64,000 nt of DNA from Calliphora vicina (GCF_958450345.1 NC_088784.1:73495747-73559746), one strand, 5' to 3'; counted from the first letter of the stretch, positions 47,880 to 59,417 are shown. Notes: generated by a model not told the origin, from the sequence alone. Numbers and translations are program-made.

Positions 47880-49330
47880 GACCCAAGATTTTCTATATAA
47901 AATACTGTTATACCCAAGATTTTCTATAGAAAATTCAGTTATACGCAAGATTTTTTACAGAAAATGCTGTTATACACAAGATTTTCTATAGAAAATACTT
48001 TTAAACACCAGATTTCCTATAGAAAATATTGTTATACACACGAATTTCTATAGAAAATAATGTTATACGCACGATACTGTTATACACAGGATATTCTATA
48101 GAAAATACTGTTGTACACAAGATTTTCTATAGAAAATACTGTTATATACAGTGACGGACAATACAATAGAATCACTACATATGAATTCGATTAAAGCGGT
48201 AAAACTACAAAATTTGATTTCAAAATTTTAAATTTGTTCATTATATATTAATGCGCATAACGTAAACAATAAATAGAAAAAAATAAAATAAAAAAATAAC
48301 ACATTCTTATGTTAAAAACGATGTCAAATCTAAAACACTAAATAAAATATGCGACATTCAAATAGAATCAATCAGTCTTAAAATGATTAAAAATAAAAAA
48401 TCATCATAAGAATTCGTTGTTTTCTTAATATTTTGTTGCATATCAATTATTTCTAATAACAGCATCAAATCTTTTGGGGATTGAATTTAACAAACTTTCG
48501 CATGTAGATCGGGAAATTGCATACCATATTTCCTGAATTTTCTGCCAAAGTTCTTCCTTGTTTTTCAATTTTTCAGGTCCGAGTTTGTCTTTTACTATTT
48601 TCCATAGGATTTAAGTCTGGTTATTGAGACGGCCATTCCATAACATGAATTTTGTTATATACAAACCATTTTTTGGCAAGACCTGATGTGTGCTTTGGGT
48701 CATTATCTTGCTGGAAGAGCCATTTTAAGGGCATATACCATTCTGCATGTGGCTTTATAACATTCTCCAAAATATTTACATACAAGTGCTTATCCATATT
48801 TTCTTTAATCCAACAAATTGGACCAACGCAATACCAAGAAAAGCATCCCCATATAATAATATTTCCCCAACCATGTTTAAACGTTTTTGGTTTTTGCCAT
48901 TTTTTGGACGTCTAACCCATGTCTTATCATCACTACCAATTAAATTAATGGTCGTTTCGTCCGTCCACAACACATTTTGCCACTTCTTTATATTTTCTGG
49001 CCCACACCAATCCTTATGATTGCTCCTAGTTTTAAATGAAAAATTGATAGTGATTCTATTGTAATGTCCGTCACTGTATAAGATTTTTTAAAGAAAATAC
49101 AGTTACACACAAGATTTTCTCTAGAAAAAACTATTATACAGAAGATTTTCTATAGAAAATACTGTTATAAACAAGATTTTATATAGAACATACTGTTATA
49201 CACAAGATTTTCTGAAGAAAATACTGTTATAAACATGATACTGTTATACACAAGAGTTTCTATAGAAAATACTGTTATACACAAGATTTTCAATAGAAAA
49301 TACTATTTTACATAAGATTGTTTACTGATA
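47880..49330. repeat. Minisatellite, about 30-base unit, interrupted by Tc1
   Basis: The unit CAAGATTTTCTATAGAAAAT plus ACTGTTATACA repeats from about 47890 to 48148 and again from 49077 to 49325, with small variations. Each unit contains the palindrome ATTTTCTATAGAAAAT, so single strands can fold repeatedly. Confidence 0.85.
48149..49076 (-). mobile_element. Tc1-like element, internally deleted, inside the minisatellite
   Basis: Ends CAGTGACGGACAATACAATA and its inverse (one mismatch in 26 bases) are flanked by TA. On the - strand the transposase reads NVLWTDETTINLIGSDDKTW, then one frameshift, GNIIIWGCFSWYCVGPICW, FQQDNDPKHTSGLAKKWF and VMEWPSQ, a stop, DLNPME. All three catalytic blocks (D, D, E; DD34E type) survive but the N-terminal DNA-binding domain is deleted. 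Confidence 0.85.
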
Positions 49331-49599
49331 GAATTGATAGAACCCTTACAGGGCCAATGTAGCTACGGTTCCATTCACTCTAGGGTAACCATAAAGTATA
49401 GAATGTTGTCTATCAATTTATTCGTCTATCAATTTATTTGTCTATCAATTTATTATCCCAGTAGACCCAAAAGGGTTAAAATATTATTCGAGTGATCGAC
49501 TAATTTTTTAACCCTTTCGGGTTTAACCCAACTGGTATAATACGTCCCAGCAATTTTCAAATGCAATTTCTTATCTAAATATTACCTAAACCAGTTTAA
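49331..49599. other. Spacer with small hairpin
   Basis: AAAAGGGTTAAAA near 49467 and TTTTTTAACCCTTTCGGG near 49514 form an imperfect inverted repeat of about 80 bases, perhaps a tiny MITE. Nothing else recognised. Confidence 0.35.
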
Positions 49600-49792
49600 G
49601 GGCACTGCTACACGTTCAATATACATATATTGTGATATTTGGGTCGCGATCCATTGTAATGGATCACGTAAAATTAGGTTATTCTGCGATTTGGATCGCG
49701 ATCCATCAATACTGCATGCTACACGTTCAATAAATATCGCGATACTGGATCGCGGTCAATATACTATGTATATTGAACGTGTAGCAGTGCCC
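49600..49792. mobile_element. PIF/Harbinger-type MITE, copy 2
   Basis: Same ends and interior as 42599-42780, with a few insertions (193 bases). The left flank is TAA; the right flank reads CAA, a one-base decay of the TAA duplication. Confidence 0.8.
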
Positions 49793-49799
49793 CAAGAGT

Positions 49800-50520
49800 T
49801 TATTTTAATATTTGAATTAAAACATAACGGTACATGTCAGCGTATTAATTCAGCTTGAAAATTAATTTCACAACATTGTTGAAATTTGAGCAGATTGGAA
49901 GTCGGCCGCACAGTAGTATAGAAAAAATATAGAGAGAAATAAATCTCTAACTTCTAAACGCTTAGTAAAATTTTAATAAAGTTTGACATGCGCAAAGAGG
50001 AAGTCTTGTCGAGTTCAGTTTGGAGTTTGACTTTGGACCTCATGGACCCACCACGGGCACGGCCAGGGGATCCCAAAGTAGGGATCCCCTGGCCGTGCCC
50101 CTGGTAGGGATCCCCTGGGATCTCCTTGTTTGGATGCCGATTTCATAAAAATTATAAAGCACTATAAAACCATATCGTATCTATCAAATATCTCTTATAG
50201 CTGAGGAGATATTCGTATTTGAAAATTAAATTTTCAAAATTTTTACCCATCTCCAGTTTTTTGATATCAGAGGGTCCAAATATTTCCCGAATTTCTTCAT
50301 TTTTATTATATTAGAGCAGTATGCCAGTAGAGCATACTAGTCTTCACTTGGTATCGAAAAGTGTACAAAGACGATATGCTCAGGCTGCAACAATGCTTTG
50401 TGTTACAAGTGTTTTGGACCATTCCACAAATTAAATCCTTAATTACATTTATAAAATGCTATAAATAAACAAATAAATGTGTACTTTCATCTAAATTTAA
50501 TAATATTCTGATGTTTTTTA
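49800..50520. other. Intergenic DNA with a GC-rich hairpin
   Basis: No gene seen. Contains the hairpin at 50055-50100; otherwise A/T-rich with no recognised element. Confidence 0.4.
50055..50100. repeat. Perfect 20-bp GC-rich hairpin
   Basis: Arm GGGCACGGCCAGGGGATCCC (50055-50074), 6-base loop AAAGTA, then its exact reverse complement (50081-50100). A partial third copy, GGGATCCCCTGG, follows at 50107. Such a GC-rich perfect stem stands out in this A/T-rich genome. Confidence 0.85.
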
Positions 50521-50524
50521 TTTT

Positions 50525-51922
50525 TATACCCTTCACCTTCGTGAGAAGGGTATATATAAGTTTGTCATTCCGTGTGTAATTTCTACATTTTTCATTTCCG
50601 ACCCTATAAAGTAAATATATTCTGGATCCTTATAGATAGCGGAGTCGATTAAGCCATGTCCGTCTGTCTGTCTGTTGAAATCAATTTTCTGAAGACCCCA
50701 GATATCTTCGGGATCCAAATCTTCAATAATTCTGTCAGACATGCTTTCGAGAATTTTGCTATTTAAAATCAACAAAATCGGTCCACAAATGGCTGAGATA
50801 TGAGGAAAAAACCAAGACAATCTCGATTTTTGACCTATATCTGGATTACTAAGGCATTAATATAGACAATATGGATATCTAATGATAGATATTTCAAAGA
50901 CATTTGCAACGACGTATATAAGACCATTGTAAGTTGGACCTACAATGGGTCAAAATTTAAAAAAAAAAAAATTAAATATAAAAAAAACAAGTAAGAAAGT
51001 ATGGTCGGTCAAGCCCGACCATATAATACCCTACACTAAGTAAAAGAGCAAAAAAAAATTTTGTTTTAAAATTTCAATAATTTATATTTTTGAGTGATTT
51101 TCGGAAGTGGGGTTATATGGGGGCTATGACCAATTATGGACCGATCACCATGAAATTAGGTCGTGTGATTTATGTCTAATTAACTATGTTGAATTTTGTG
51201 TGTTTACCAACATTTTTAAGCGATTTATGCACGTTAAAATGATTTTCGGAAGCGGGTCTATATGGGAGCTATGACTAATTATGGACGGATCGTAACAAAA
51301 TTTGGTGACATGAATTTTGTGTATACAAAACTTATTTGGAGTTGAATTTGTGGAGATACATAAATAAATTAAACATTTATGACCGATAAAGTCCAATTTC
51401 GGGAGGACATTTGTATGGGGGCTAGGTGAAATAGTGGACCGATTTCATCCAGTTTCAATAGGCTTGGTCCTTGAGCCGAAAAAATAATATGTACCAAATT
51501 TGATCGAAATATCTTCAAAATTGCGACCTGTACTCTGCGCACAAGGTTTACATGGACAGCCAGCCAGCCAACCAGACGGACGGACGGACGGACATCGCTT
51601 AATCGACTCAGAAAGTGATTCTAAGTCGATCGGTATACTTTAAGGTGGGTGTTAGACTAATATTTTTGGGCGTTACAAACATCTGCACAAACGCATAATA
51701 CCCTCCCCACTATGGTGGTGTAGGGTATAAAAATTAAATTTAAAAAAAAAAAATTAAAAAATTTAAAAAAACAATAAAAAAAATTTTTTTCGCAAAAAAT
51801 GAAAAAAACAACTGGAAAAAAATAAAATTTTGTTTACCTAAAAATATTTAAAATTTTGAAGTATAATTTGGTGAAGAGTATATAAGATTCGGCACAGCCG
51901 AATATATCACTCTTACTTGTTT
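50525..51922 (+). repeat. INE/DINE-like repeat, family A, copy 6, with nested family B
   Basis: The outer element is complete from the TACCCTTC/GAAGGGTA hairpin (50525) to TCTTACTTGTTT (51922). It holds the longest open version of the family's recurring frame (50820-50533, 95 codons on the - strand). The A/T tract is interrupted by a full family-B element at 50985-51733. Confidence 0.85.
50985..51733 (+). repeat. INE/DINE-like repeat, family B, full length
   Basis: Starts AACAAGTAAGAAAGTATGGTCG with a GGTCGGTCAAGCCCGACC hairpin, and has two GGGGGCTATGACCAATTATG-type blocks, ATTTCGGGAGGACATTTG, TCCTTGAGCCGAAAAAAT, a GGACGGACGGAC run and GATTCTAAGTCGATCGGTA. It ends in ATACCCTCCCCACTATGG..GTAGGGTATA. 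It serves as the reference for the fragments elsewhere in the window. Confidence 0.85.
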
Positions 51923-51924
51923 AA

Positions 51925-52490
51925 TTTCGAATCACCCTTCAAGAACACTGATTGAGATTATATGTCCCACGAAGAATGCTTATTGCGATTATATGTCGCA
52001 GGATAAAAGGAAAATTTCAGGATTTCTGAGTATGTAGAACATAATATTTTTTCCTCATCTTTTGGAAAATGCAATAATTTCTACCATATATATTTTCGTT
52101 CTCAAAATAAAACTCCGTTCATCTATTATTCTAAGGAATAATATTCGAATAATTTAATAAAATATATTTTTAATTTATTCGAGCTTATCAAATGTTTCAT
52201 CGAGAAAATAAATTTATTCGATTAATAGTCAATTATTGATCGAATAATTTTTAATACTAAATTATTCATTCATATAAAAAATATATTTTTTTCGAATGAC
52301 AACACTATGGAAAATTATTCGCTTGGGAATTATTCATATAACCATACTTCATATACTGAATTTTTTACTGATCGGACCAATAGTTTTCAAATAGCACACA
52401 GCTTAATACAGTACCTACACTACTAGTCACTATAATTATATGTTCTAGCTTATCAATTAAAATTTATAATTAATATCATAATTGGCCACT
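51925..52490. other. Intron or intergenic DNA, nothing recognised
   Basis: Lies just 3' (on the - strand) of the donor at 52493. A/T-rich, with TTATTCGA/TCGAATAA repeats. No coding exon with matching phase was seen. Confidence 0.4.
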
Positions 52491-52493
52491 TAC

Positions 52494-53530
52494 CTTAATA
52501 AAATTTCAATAGATTTAAACAATTCCCTGGTGTATTCACTTATAACAGCAACAATAATGATGACAATTAAAATGTTGGCAGAAATGTTAGTTTCAATGGC
52601 AGCACAAGCAGCAGTTGTTGCAACAATTAAATTATCACTTGTTTCTGTTGAATTATCACAAATAAGTTGAGTTTTATTTAAATTATTATTATTATTATAA
52701 TTATTAGCACTATTTAATTGTTTAACAATTGTGTGTTTATCACCACTATTATATTCACCACTTTTATGACCACCACCAATTAATTCACCATAATTACACA
52801 AATCACTTAAAACTTTAAATAAACTTTTATCAAGTGGACAACAACAATTGTATTCTTGGGATTTGGATTTAGATTTCGATTTACTTAATTGAGACTGTTG
52901 TTGTTGTTGGGGTCTATTAAAAAAGTGTTTAGTTTTTAGGAAAATCCTTAAACGTGGATCACGTGGTGTATAATAGAGAAAAACTTTATTCGATTTACTG
53001 CTATTGTTATAAGTACGATTATGATTATTATTCTTGCTGCTCGACTGTTTAAACAATGCGGCAGACGTTGTAAAAGCTGCTGCTGCTGCAGACGATGTTA
53101 ATGTTATCGAGGTTGCTGATAATTTCAGGTTAATCGTTGATGCCGATGTTAGAACTGAGCTAAATGTTTTACTTTTACTAGATGACGTGATTGAGGTTTT
53201 AATTGTTTTATTAGATTTACTAGATTTACTTGATTTATAATAGAAAGTTTTTAACCGAAAGTCATTCATTAAGACCGTTAAACGACTAAACACGTTAAAC
53301 GAAATAAAAATATTGAGTAGGAGTAGGAGTAGTGCTGGCAATAATAGGTTTGCAAATGTTGCAAATTCCGCTAAAATGGTTAAGGCTACGACGAATTGTT
53401 TTGCTGATGCTAGATTTAAGTAAAATTCCAAAGATATCTTATTGCTTTTAGTTAATTGGCGTTGAAGTGACACTTTCAAACCGTACATAAACGTTTTTGA
53501 AATGGATGCTTTAGACACGTTAACCCTCAT
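52494..53530 (-). CDS. Unrecognised gene, first coding exon (345 codons, partial)
   Basis: An open frame runs from ATG at 53530 to a GTAAGT donor at 52493, ending in phase 2 (AG), so coding continues in an exon not found here. A stop follows within the intron if unspliced. The protein begins with a basic, hydrophobic region with one or two possible membrane segments (about residues 45-85, LLLPALLLLLLNIFI). Then come Ser/Lys/Thr-rich and Ala-rich stretches, a PQQQQQSQ run, KSKSKSKS, an Asn run, and a second hydrophobic stretch near the end (ANILIVIIIVAVI). One non-repetitive segment, YYTPRDPRLRIFLKTKHFF, may be the most informative. I do not recognise the family. The length of open frame in such A/T-rich DNA and the good splice sites argue for coding. 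Confidence 0.5.
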
Positions 53531-54164
53531 GCGGTAGGTTTGATAATTTTGGTTTTTAAAGGAAATTTGTTTTTATTTTTTTTTTCTTTTTCACTGGATT
53601 TTACAAAACACTTTTTGGTTTTGTGGTTTTATTATTTCGTTTTTGTTTTCTTATTTTAATAAATAAAATAATTGAAATAAAAAAAATTGTATTTAAATTA
53701 AAAAATTTACTTTCTTTTAGATTTTATTAGCACTTTTCTTCACAAATTGTATGTGTTGTGTTGATAATTTATACCAGATACGTTTTTCCAGTAGTTGTCA
53801 AATGATCGCGTTACTATTTACTTTTTGAACAAACATGTTGTTGGCAAATTTGTAAATAAATTATTTCGAAATTTTGCATGGAAGCTGCCTTTATTTGAAT
53901 GGTGTAAAGAAGGCGTTGCAAGCCTTCTGAAAAACACTATGGGGAAATGAATTTATTTCGGTTTGTTTTGATTAATTGTAAGCGATTTTTTTTCTTTGCT
54001 TTTCTCTTTAATTTTGTTTTTTTTCAATCTCTTTCTCTTTTTTTCTCACTGTTTTGTTTGTTTATTTATTTCTTTATTTTGTTGTGTTGATTAATGAGAT
54101 TTGTATTGTTAGTTAGAAAATTTTGGTTCTGTTGTAAAGATAACGGTGTATGTTGATGACATTT
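53531..54164 (-). other. 5' UTR part of the same exon, with upstream acceptor
   Basis: On the - strand a strong acceptor, TTTTCTTTTTCTTTTGCAG, ends at 54165. The exon would then run 54164-52494 with a 634-base leader before the ATG. At least one further untranslated exon must lie upstream (higher coordinates). Confidence 0.4.
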
Positions 54165-54169
54165 CTGCA

Positions 54170-54638
54170 AAAGAAAAAGAAAACAAAACAGAATTAGATA
54201 AAAGGAAAACGTCAAAAGAAATATTAACTAAATTATATCAGCATTAATTACATAGTTGTGATAAATAGCTGACAGTTTATTAAATATGTTGTATATAAAA
54301 TTGATTAATAAGTTTTATCAAACTAAATTATAATAAACATGTAAGTAGTTGGAACCATTTTCACTATATTTGCATCCTTTTATTTGACATATTGTTTTAA
54401 GCGCGCTAGTGACATGTGAAACAGTTTACACAGTTTATTTTTATCCCATTTTGAGACCAGTTAGTTCCTTGAACTTTCATAGAGTATCGAAAAGGTGTAA
54501 ATTTACTCCCTCCTGAAACATTGCCATGTTAAAGTGGCAATATAAAGTTTTAGAACTAGAACCGGTCCCTAACCTCGAGGAAGCAATCACGGGACCAATT
54601 CTGTGGTGTATTTTTCTAATATAAATCAAAGTTTACTA
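54170..54638. other. Intergenic or intron DNA, nothing recognised
   Basis: No frame, repeat boundary or domain identified. Confidence 0.35.
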
Positions 54639-54640
54639 AT

Positions 54641-55068
54641 TATACCCTTCACCTTCGTGAGAAGGGTCTATGTATATAAGTTTGTCATTCCGTTTGTAAT
54701 TTCCACAATACAATTTTCCGACCCTATAAAGTATATATATTCTGGATCCTTATAGATAGCCGAGTCGATTAAGCCATGTCCGTCTGTTAAAATTTTCTGA
54801 AGACCCCAGATATCTTCGGGATCTGTTAGACATGCTGAGAAGTTTCCTATTTAAAATCAACAAAATCGGTCCACAAATGGCTGAAATATGAGGAAAAAAC
54901 AAGGACAACATCGATTTTTGACCTATATCTGGATTACTAACTCATTAATATAGACAATATGGATATCTAATGATAGATATTTCAAAGACCTTTGCAACGA
55001 CGAATAAGACCATAGTAAGTTGTACCTACAATGGGTCAAAATCGGAAAAAAAATATTTTTTAACCCGA
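54641..55068 (+). repeat. INE/DINE-like repeat, family A, copy 7 (right end missing)
   Basis: Intact left hairpin, GACCCTATAAAG, GGATCCTTATAGATAG, CATGTCCGTCTG (microsatellite shortened), ATCTTCGGGATC, TGGCTGAAATATGAGG and ATTTTTTAACCCGAT. It stops before the A/T tract. Confidence 0.8.
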
Positions 55069-55960
55069 TAGGATACCTTGTGATTCTACCAATAGAGTAT
55101 ATATTAAATCTGTAAGATATTTGGGCCCTTTGGAAATATTTCTCTACTGAAGTTTTAGAATCTGGCTCTCAAAAGGCTTAAATTTTTTTCTTCGAAAACC
55201 AACCATTTCTAAGAAAATGTTTATGATCACTCACACGAGACAAATAAACTATTTAAACACAGCACTCAAATAGATAGATAAAAAAAATAATAATTCTATT
55301 ATTTACCCTACTCTGTAAATAAAATTAGCAAATGATGATAGTATCTAGGCACTAAAAATTATCTTGTAAAACACACTGTACCCATACATTACGTGTATTC
55401 AAATACAATTTCATATAAAATGATGATTAAATAGATGAATGGAAGTCGTTAGTCTTTATTTCTTTCTTTATTCGTTGAACAAACGTTCAAAAACAGAAAA
55501 AAAGTGAAGTAAATGATTTTGTTGACTGTGTTGCCTTATCAAGACGTAGTAAATAGATGAATATACTTGTATAATTAAATTATATTATATAGAACTACGT
55601 ACATACTATATATAACAATTTAACAGACGATAAGACGGTGCCATAATTTGGAATTAATAAAACGAGCAATCCAAATTATATTTTCTATTTGATTTAATAT
55701 TCTCTTGTTTTATTTTTGGAAAATTTACAAGTTTTTTGTTATAAAAATGAGTAAAATTTTTAAAAATTTTAATTAATTTATTAGGGAAAAAGATTTTGCA
55801 AATAATGTAGATAAATAAGATTAAAATTAAGTGGGTTAATGTAATAAAACCAATTAAATGAAGAAACTGTGTAGTAAGTAGCCTACAGGCAAAGAAACTG
55901 ACTTAGAACTAGTTATATCACTGGTTCCGTGGGGTTTGGGTTAGGTTTTTAGGCTTTATA
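55069..55960. other. Intergenic DNA, nothing recognised
   Basis: A/T-rich, no coding frame; one short region with GATAGATAGA (about 55272-55280). Confidence 0.4.
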
Positions 55961-55964
55961 TCGG

Positions 55965-56430
55965 TAATAACATGAGAAATTTATGTTTCCATGAAATATC
56001 CATTTCCTTCGAAGCGAAAATTGCTATCGTCATATTCCCATTCACAATAGTTGATTTTGTTCGTAACAGCTGTTTATTGTTTACAAAATTCCATAAATTT
56101 TTTCACGTGAATAAAATTGATGAACGAAAAATGGGAAAATGGAAAATTTTTCATGTGAAATATTCAACCCTATCGACAAAACATGTGAAATATCACATGT
56201 AATATCAATTTCCCTCGAAGGGAAAATTGCTATTGTGATATTCCCATGAACGTTTCATTCACAATAGTTGATTTTTTTCGAAACAGCTATTTATTATTTA
56301 CAAAATTCCATCTAAAAATTTCATAAAATGGAGAATTCTTTCACGTGAACAAAGTCGATGAACGAAAAATGGGAAAAGGGAAATATATTTCATGTGAAAT
56401 ATTGATTCGCGATAGGGTTGATAAGGTTCA
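55965..56430. mobile_element. Family H MITE, two tandem units
   Basis: Two adjacent units share GAAATATCCATTTCC-type, CCTCGAAGGGAAAATTGCTA, CACAATAGTTGATTT, AACAGCTGTTTATTGTTTAC-type, CACGTGAA and GATGAACGAAAAATGGGAAA blocks. The right end is GATTCGCGATAGGGTTGA. The same units form the array at 63206-63890. Confidence 0.7.
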
Positions 56431-57880
56431 TAAATTGATAAGGTTTAGACACCCTGAAACATGTCATGGAACTAATCCAAATGATTTTGGATTAATTGGT
56501 CATTAATTGACAATTTTTTTTAAGAAATTTGTTTAATTGAGGCAAAAAGTTGACAATATATTGATATATTAAACAAATAAATTAATTAATTTATATGGGG
56601 TCTTTTCTCTAGTCACGGGACTAGTGCGTTCAAAACAATTCACATAAATAACTATAGCCGGGTAATGACAATCATGTTGATTACTCAATCTTAGGTATTT
56701 TTATAGTTTTAATGGTAAGTCTTTACATAGACCAAGTTTAGCTTTAATTTTAGGCCTTCATATAGTCTTTATATAGACGCACAATGGTTTAAAACGTTTT
56801 TTTTTGCAAATAATTCGGTATCTTGGGAACTATTGGAGATATTGTTACGAAATTTCACATGGTTTGAGCTGAGGTTGATTCTAGTTGATTCACGTTTGTT
56901 CAGCTTCCTAGCGCTAATGGGGTCCAGTGCGTAGCCCCTCAAAGTTGGTCACATCGGGTCTAAAATATTTTAAAAAAAATCGCCAAAAATCCATTTTTGA
57001 TCCGAATGAGCTGAAATTATATAAATAGTCCTCGAGAAGATCTACGCTTACAATTGTAGGTTATCTCTATTAGTTGAAGAGATATTTAGGTATTATTATA
57101 TTATTTTTGCTCGATCTTTTTATGTTTTTTTAGATATGCGAGCCTACGGAGGGTCGAAATTTATTTTTAAAATACCATCTATATTGGCGATAAAATTCTC
57201 AATAAAATAACAGCTATCTCGTCCCCATAAAAAGTTAAACGCATCCAAAGTTGGAACATGTAAAATGGGCGTATTTTTTTTCCCAAAAAAGCCCATATAT
57301 AATTTGTCTTTTGTAGAACAAAATTTCCTTCGGCACTATATACAATTTTTATATAATCCCGAAAGAAAACTTAATGCAAAAGCATGTAAAGTTAAATTTG
57401 GCTCCTTTAAGCGGACGTATCACAAAATTTCTTTACTATCACACGGTAAATAACGTCACAGTAGAGACTTTTCTAAAAAAATCAGTTTTTGGAACACATT
57501 TTCCCCGCTTTAGGAATTTCGTTATTTTAAAATAACGTATTTCAAAAATTATAATGCCATTGCTTTAACAACTTTTGAGTCTATATTAGTTTCAAATTTT
57601 GTTATAATATCTTTAACGGTTAAAATTTTACATTAACTCAAATTTAATAGTTTTCTTTGTGAAAAATCACCATATTATAATTATTTTAGTTTTTAAGGTA
57701 AATAACGCCCCAAAAATTTATAAAATTATTTAATTTTACTAAGATATCAATCTTCAAGTCCTAAGGTTTTCACCAATATCAAATACTTATATAAAAAACA
57801 TTTATTTACTCCTCAGAAGTTCCACAAACCATGCCCCCTTTGAAAAATTTTAACGTTTTTTCATATATTGCGTGCAAAAA
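56431..57880. other. Intergenic DNA, no gene seen
   Basis: The frame at 57265-57453 has no domain. 56690-56800 has the first traces of the TCTTTATATAGAC minisatellite found in bulk from 57890. Confidence 0.4.
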
Positions 57881-57884
57881 AAAA

Positions 57885-59110
57885 CTTAATTAGCTTCAAT
57901 TGTAGGTTTTTAAATAGACAATATTTAAGTTTCAATCGTAAGATTTTATATAGTCTTTATATAGACCAACTTTTGCTTTAATTGTAGGTTTTTATATTGA
58001 AAACATTAACTTCAATTGTAATACTGTATATATAAACTCTTTTTAGTCCTTATATAAACGAACTTTAACTTCGATCGTAGGTCTTTTTATAAATCAACTT
58101 TAGCTTTAACTGGAGATCTGTATAGCCTCGACCGTAGGTCTTTATATAAACTAACTTCAGTATCAATTCGAACATTTGCTTCGATTGTAGGTCTATATAT
58201 AGACCTACGTTGTCTTAAATTGTAAGTCTTTATATTAATAAATTTTGGCTTCGATTATAGGACTTTATATAGACCAACATTAGCTTCAACTGTCTGTCTG
58301 TCTTTACATAGACCTACGATAGCTTCATTTGTATGTTACGAAACTTCCTCAAGGGCATGTATGTGGTGTTGCTGACTAGCTCTGTCTCTCATATTTGGGG
58401 TGTTTTAGTGTCAGTGCAATTTCTTTTATGTCATAGTAGTATTGTTTTGTTTAGATTTTTTTTTTATTGTGCGAAATCGGGATGTGGTGAGGGTTTTGTG
58501 AACCACCCCAAATATGAGAGACAGAGCTAGTCAGCAACACCACATACATGCCCTTGAGGAAGTTTCGTAACATGTAAGACTTTATATAAACGAATATGCC
58601 AGCTTCAATTGTAAGACTTAATATAATCTTTATATAAACGAACTTAAGCTTCGATCATTTGTTTTTATATAAATCTGTGTTAGCTTCAATTGTAAGTCTT
58701 TATATAAAAAACTATTGCATCGATCGTAGATCTTTATATAGACCTACGTTACCTTCAATTGTAAGTAAGTCTTTATTTAGACCAACTTTAGCTTCAATCA
58801 TAGGGATTTATATAGAACAATAATAGTTTTGATTGCAGGTCTTTATATAGACCAAGTTTAACTTCAATCTCTAGCACATATGCAGTGGAATATTAGCTGC
58901 AATCGAAGGCCTTTATATATTCCTTATATAGTCCAAATTTATATTCAATTGTAAGCCTTTTTATAGTGCAACTTTAGCTTCAATCATAAATCGTTATATA
59001 GTATTTATACAGTCCTCTATTAGCTTCAATCATAGGGTGTTTCAAAGTCTAACTTTAGCTTCAATCATAGATGTTTACAAAGTCTAACTTCAGCTTAAGT
59101 CTTGGGTCCC
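57885..59110. repeat. Degenerate minisatellite, 'TTTATATAGACC-AAC-TTTAGCTTCAAT-GTAGG' type
   Basis: About 25-30 loosely conserved units of roughly 35-55 bases. Each combines CTTTATATAGAC, an ACTTTAGCTTCAAT-like block and a TGTAGG/TGTAAG block. Units drift widely in length. The array is broken by a foldback element at 58334-58572. Confidence 0.75.
58334..58572. mobile_element. Foldback MITE with perfect 69-bp inverted repeats
   Basis: Arms 58334-58402 and 58504-58572 are exact reverse complements (69 of 69), starting TGTTACGAAACTTCC. TGTA flanks both ends (58330-58333 and 58573-58576). The 101-base centre is T/G-rich and non-coding. Perfect arms imply a recent insertion or gene conversion. 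Confidence 0.9.
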
Positions 59111-59417
59111 AGAACTTGATTTCATATAACAAGTAACCGGTTTGGAGACAGTTACAACCAGTTGTTGGAAGTTTTATTTGTTTGTCTCTTAAATTTATTT
59201 AGGACCCCCGTTTATGATACGTCAAACTTTAAAAAAAATTTGTATGGAAAAAATTCAATTTTCAAACCTTTTTCCCAATATTCTTCACACCAATTGCTTA
59301 CGTTTCTGAACGCTTCGTTTTATAAAATTCGGCCCTTAATTTATCTTTTAGCTTAAGTTACTCCAAATCATACCCAGCACCTTCCATAAGCAGTATTTGT
59401 AGAAAATCCAACCATTT

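Noticed and set aside
47880..49330. CRISPR-like array
   Set aside because: The 30-base units are contiguous and nearly identical with no unique spacers; this is a eukaryotic minisatellite.
31388..52494. Splicing of the 345-codon exon directly to transporter exon 1
   Set aside because: The donor leaves two bases (AG); joining to the only nearby acceptor (TTTAAACAG, about 31400) gives AGC AAA TAA, an immediate stop. A leader role remains possible but not a fused protein.
52482..53240. + strand frames of 62 and 68 codons (52482-52670, 53034-53240)
   Set aside because: Antisense shadows of the 345-codon exon, driven by its triplet-like low-complexity repeats.
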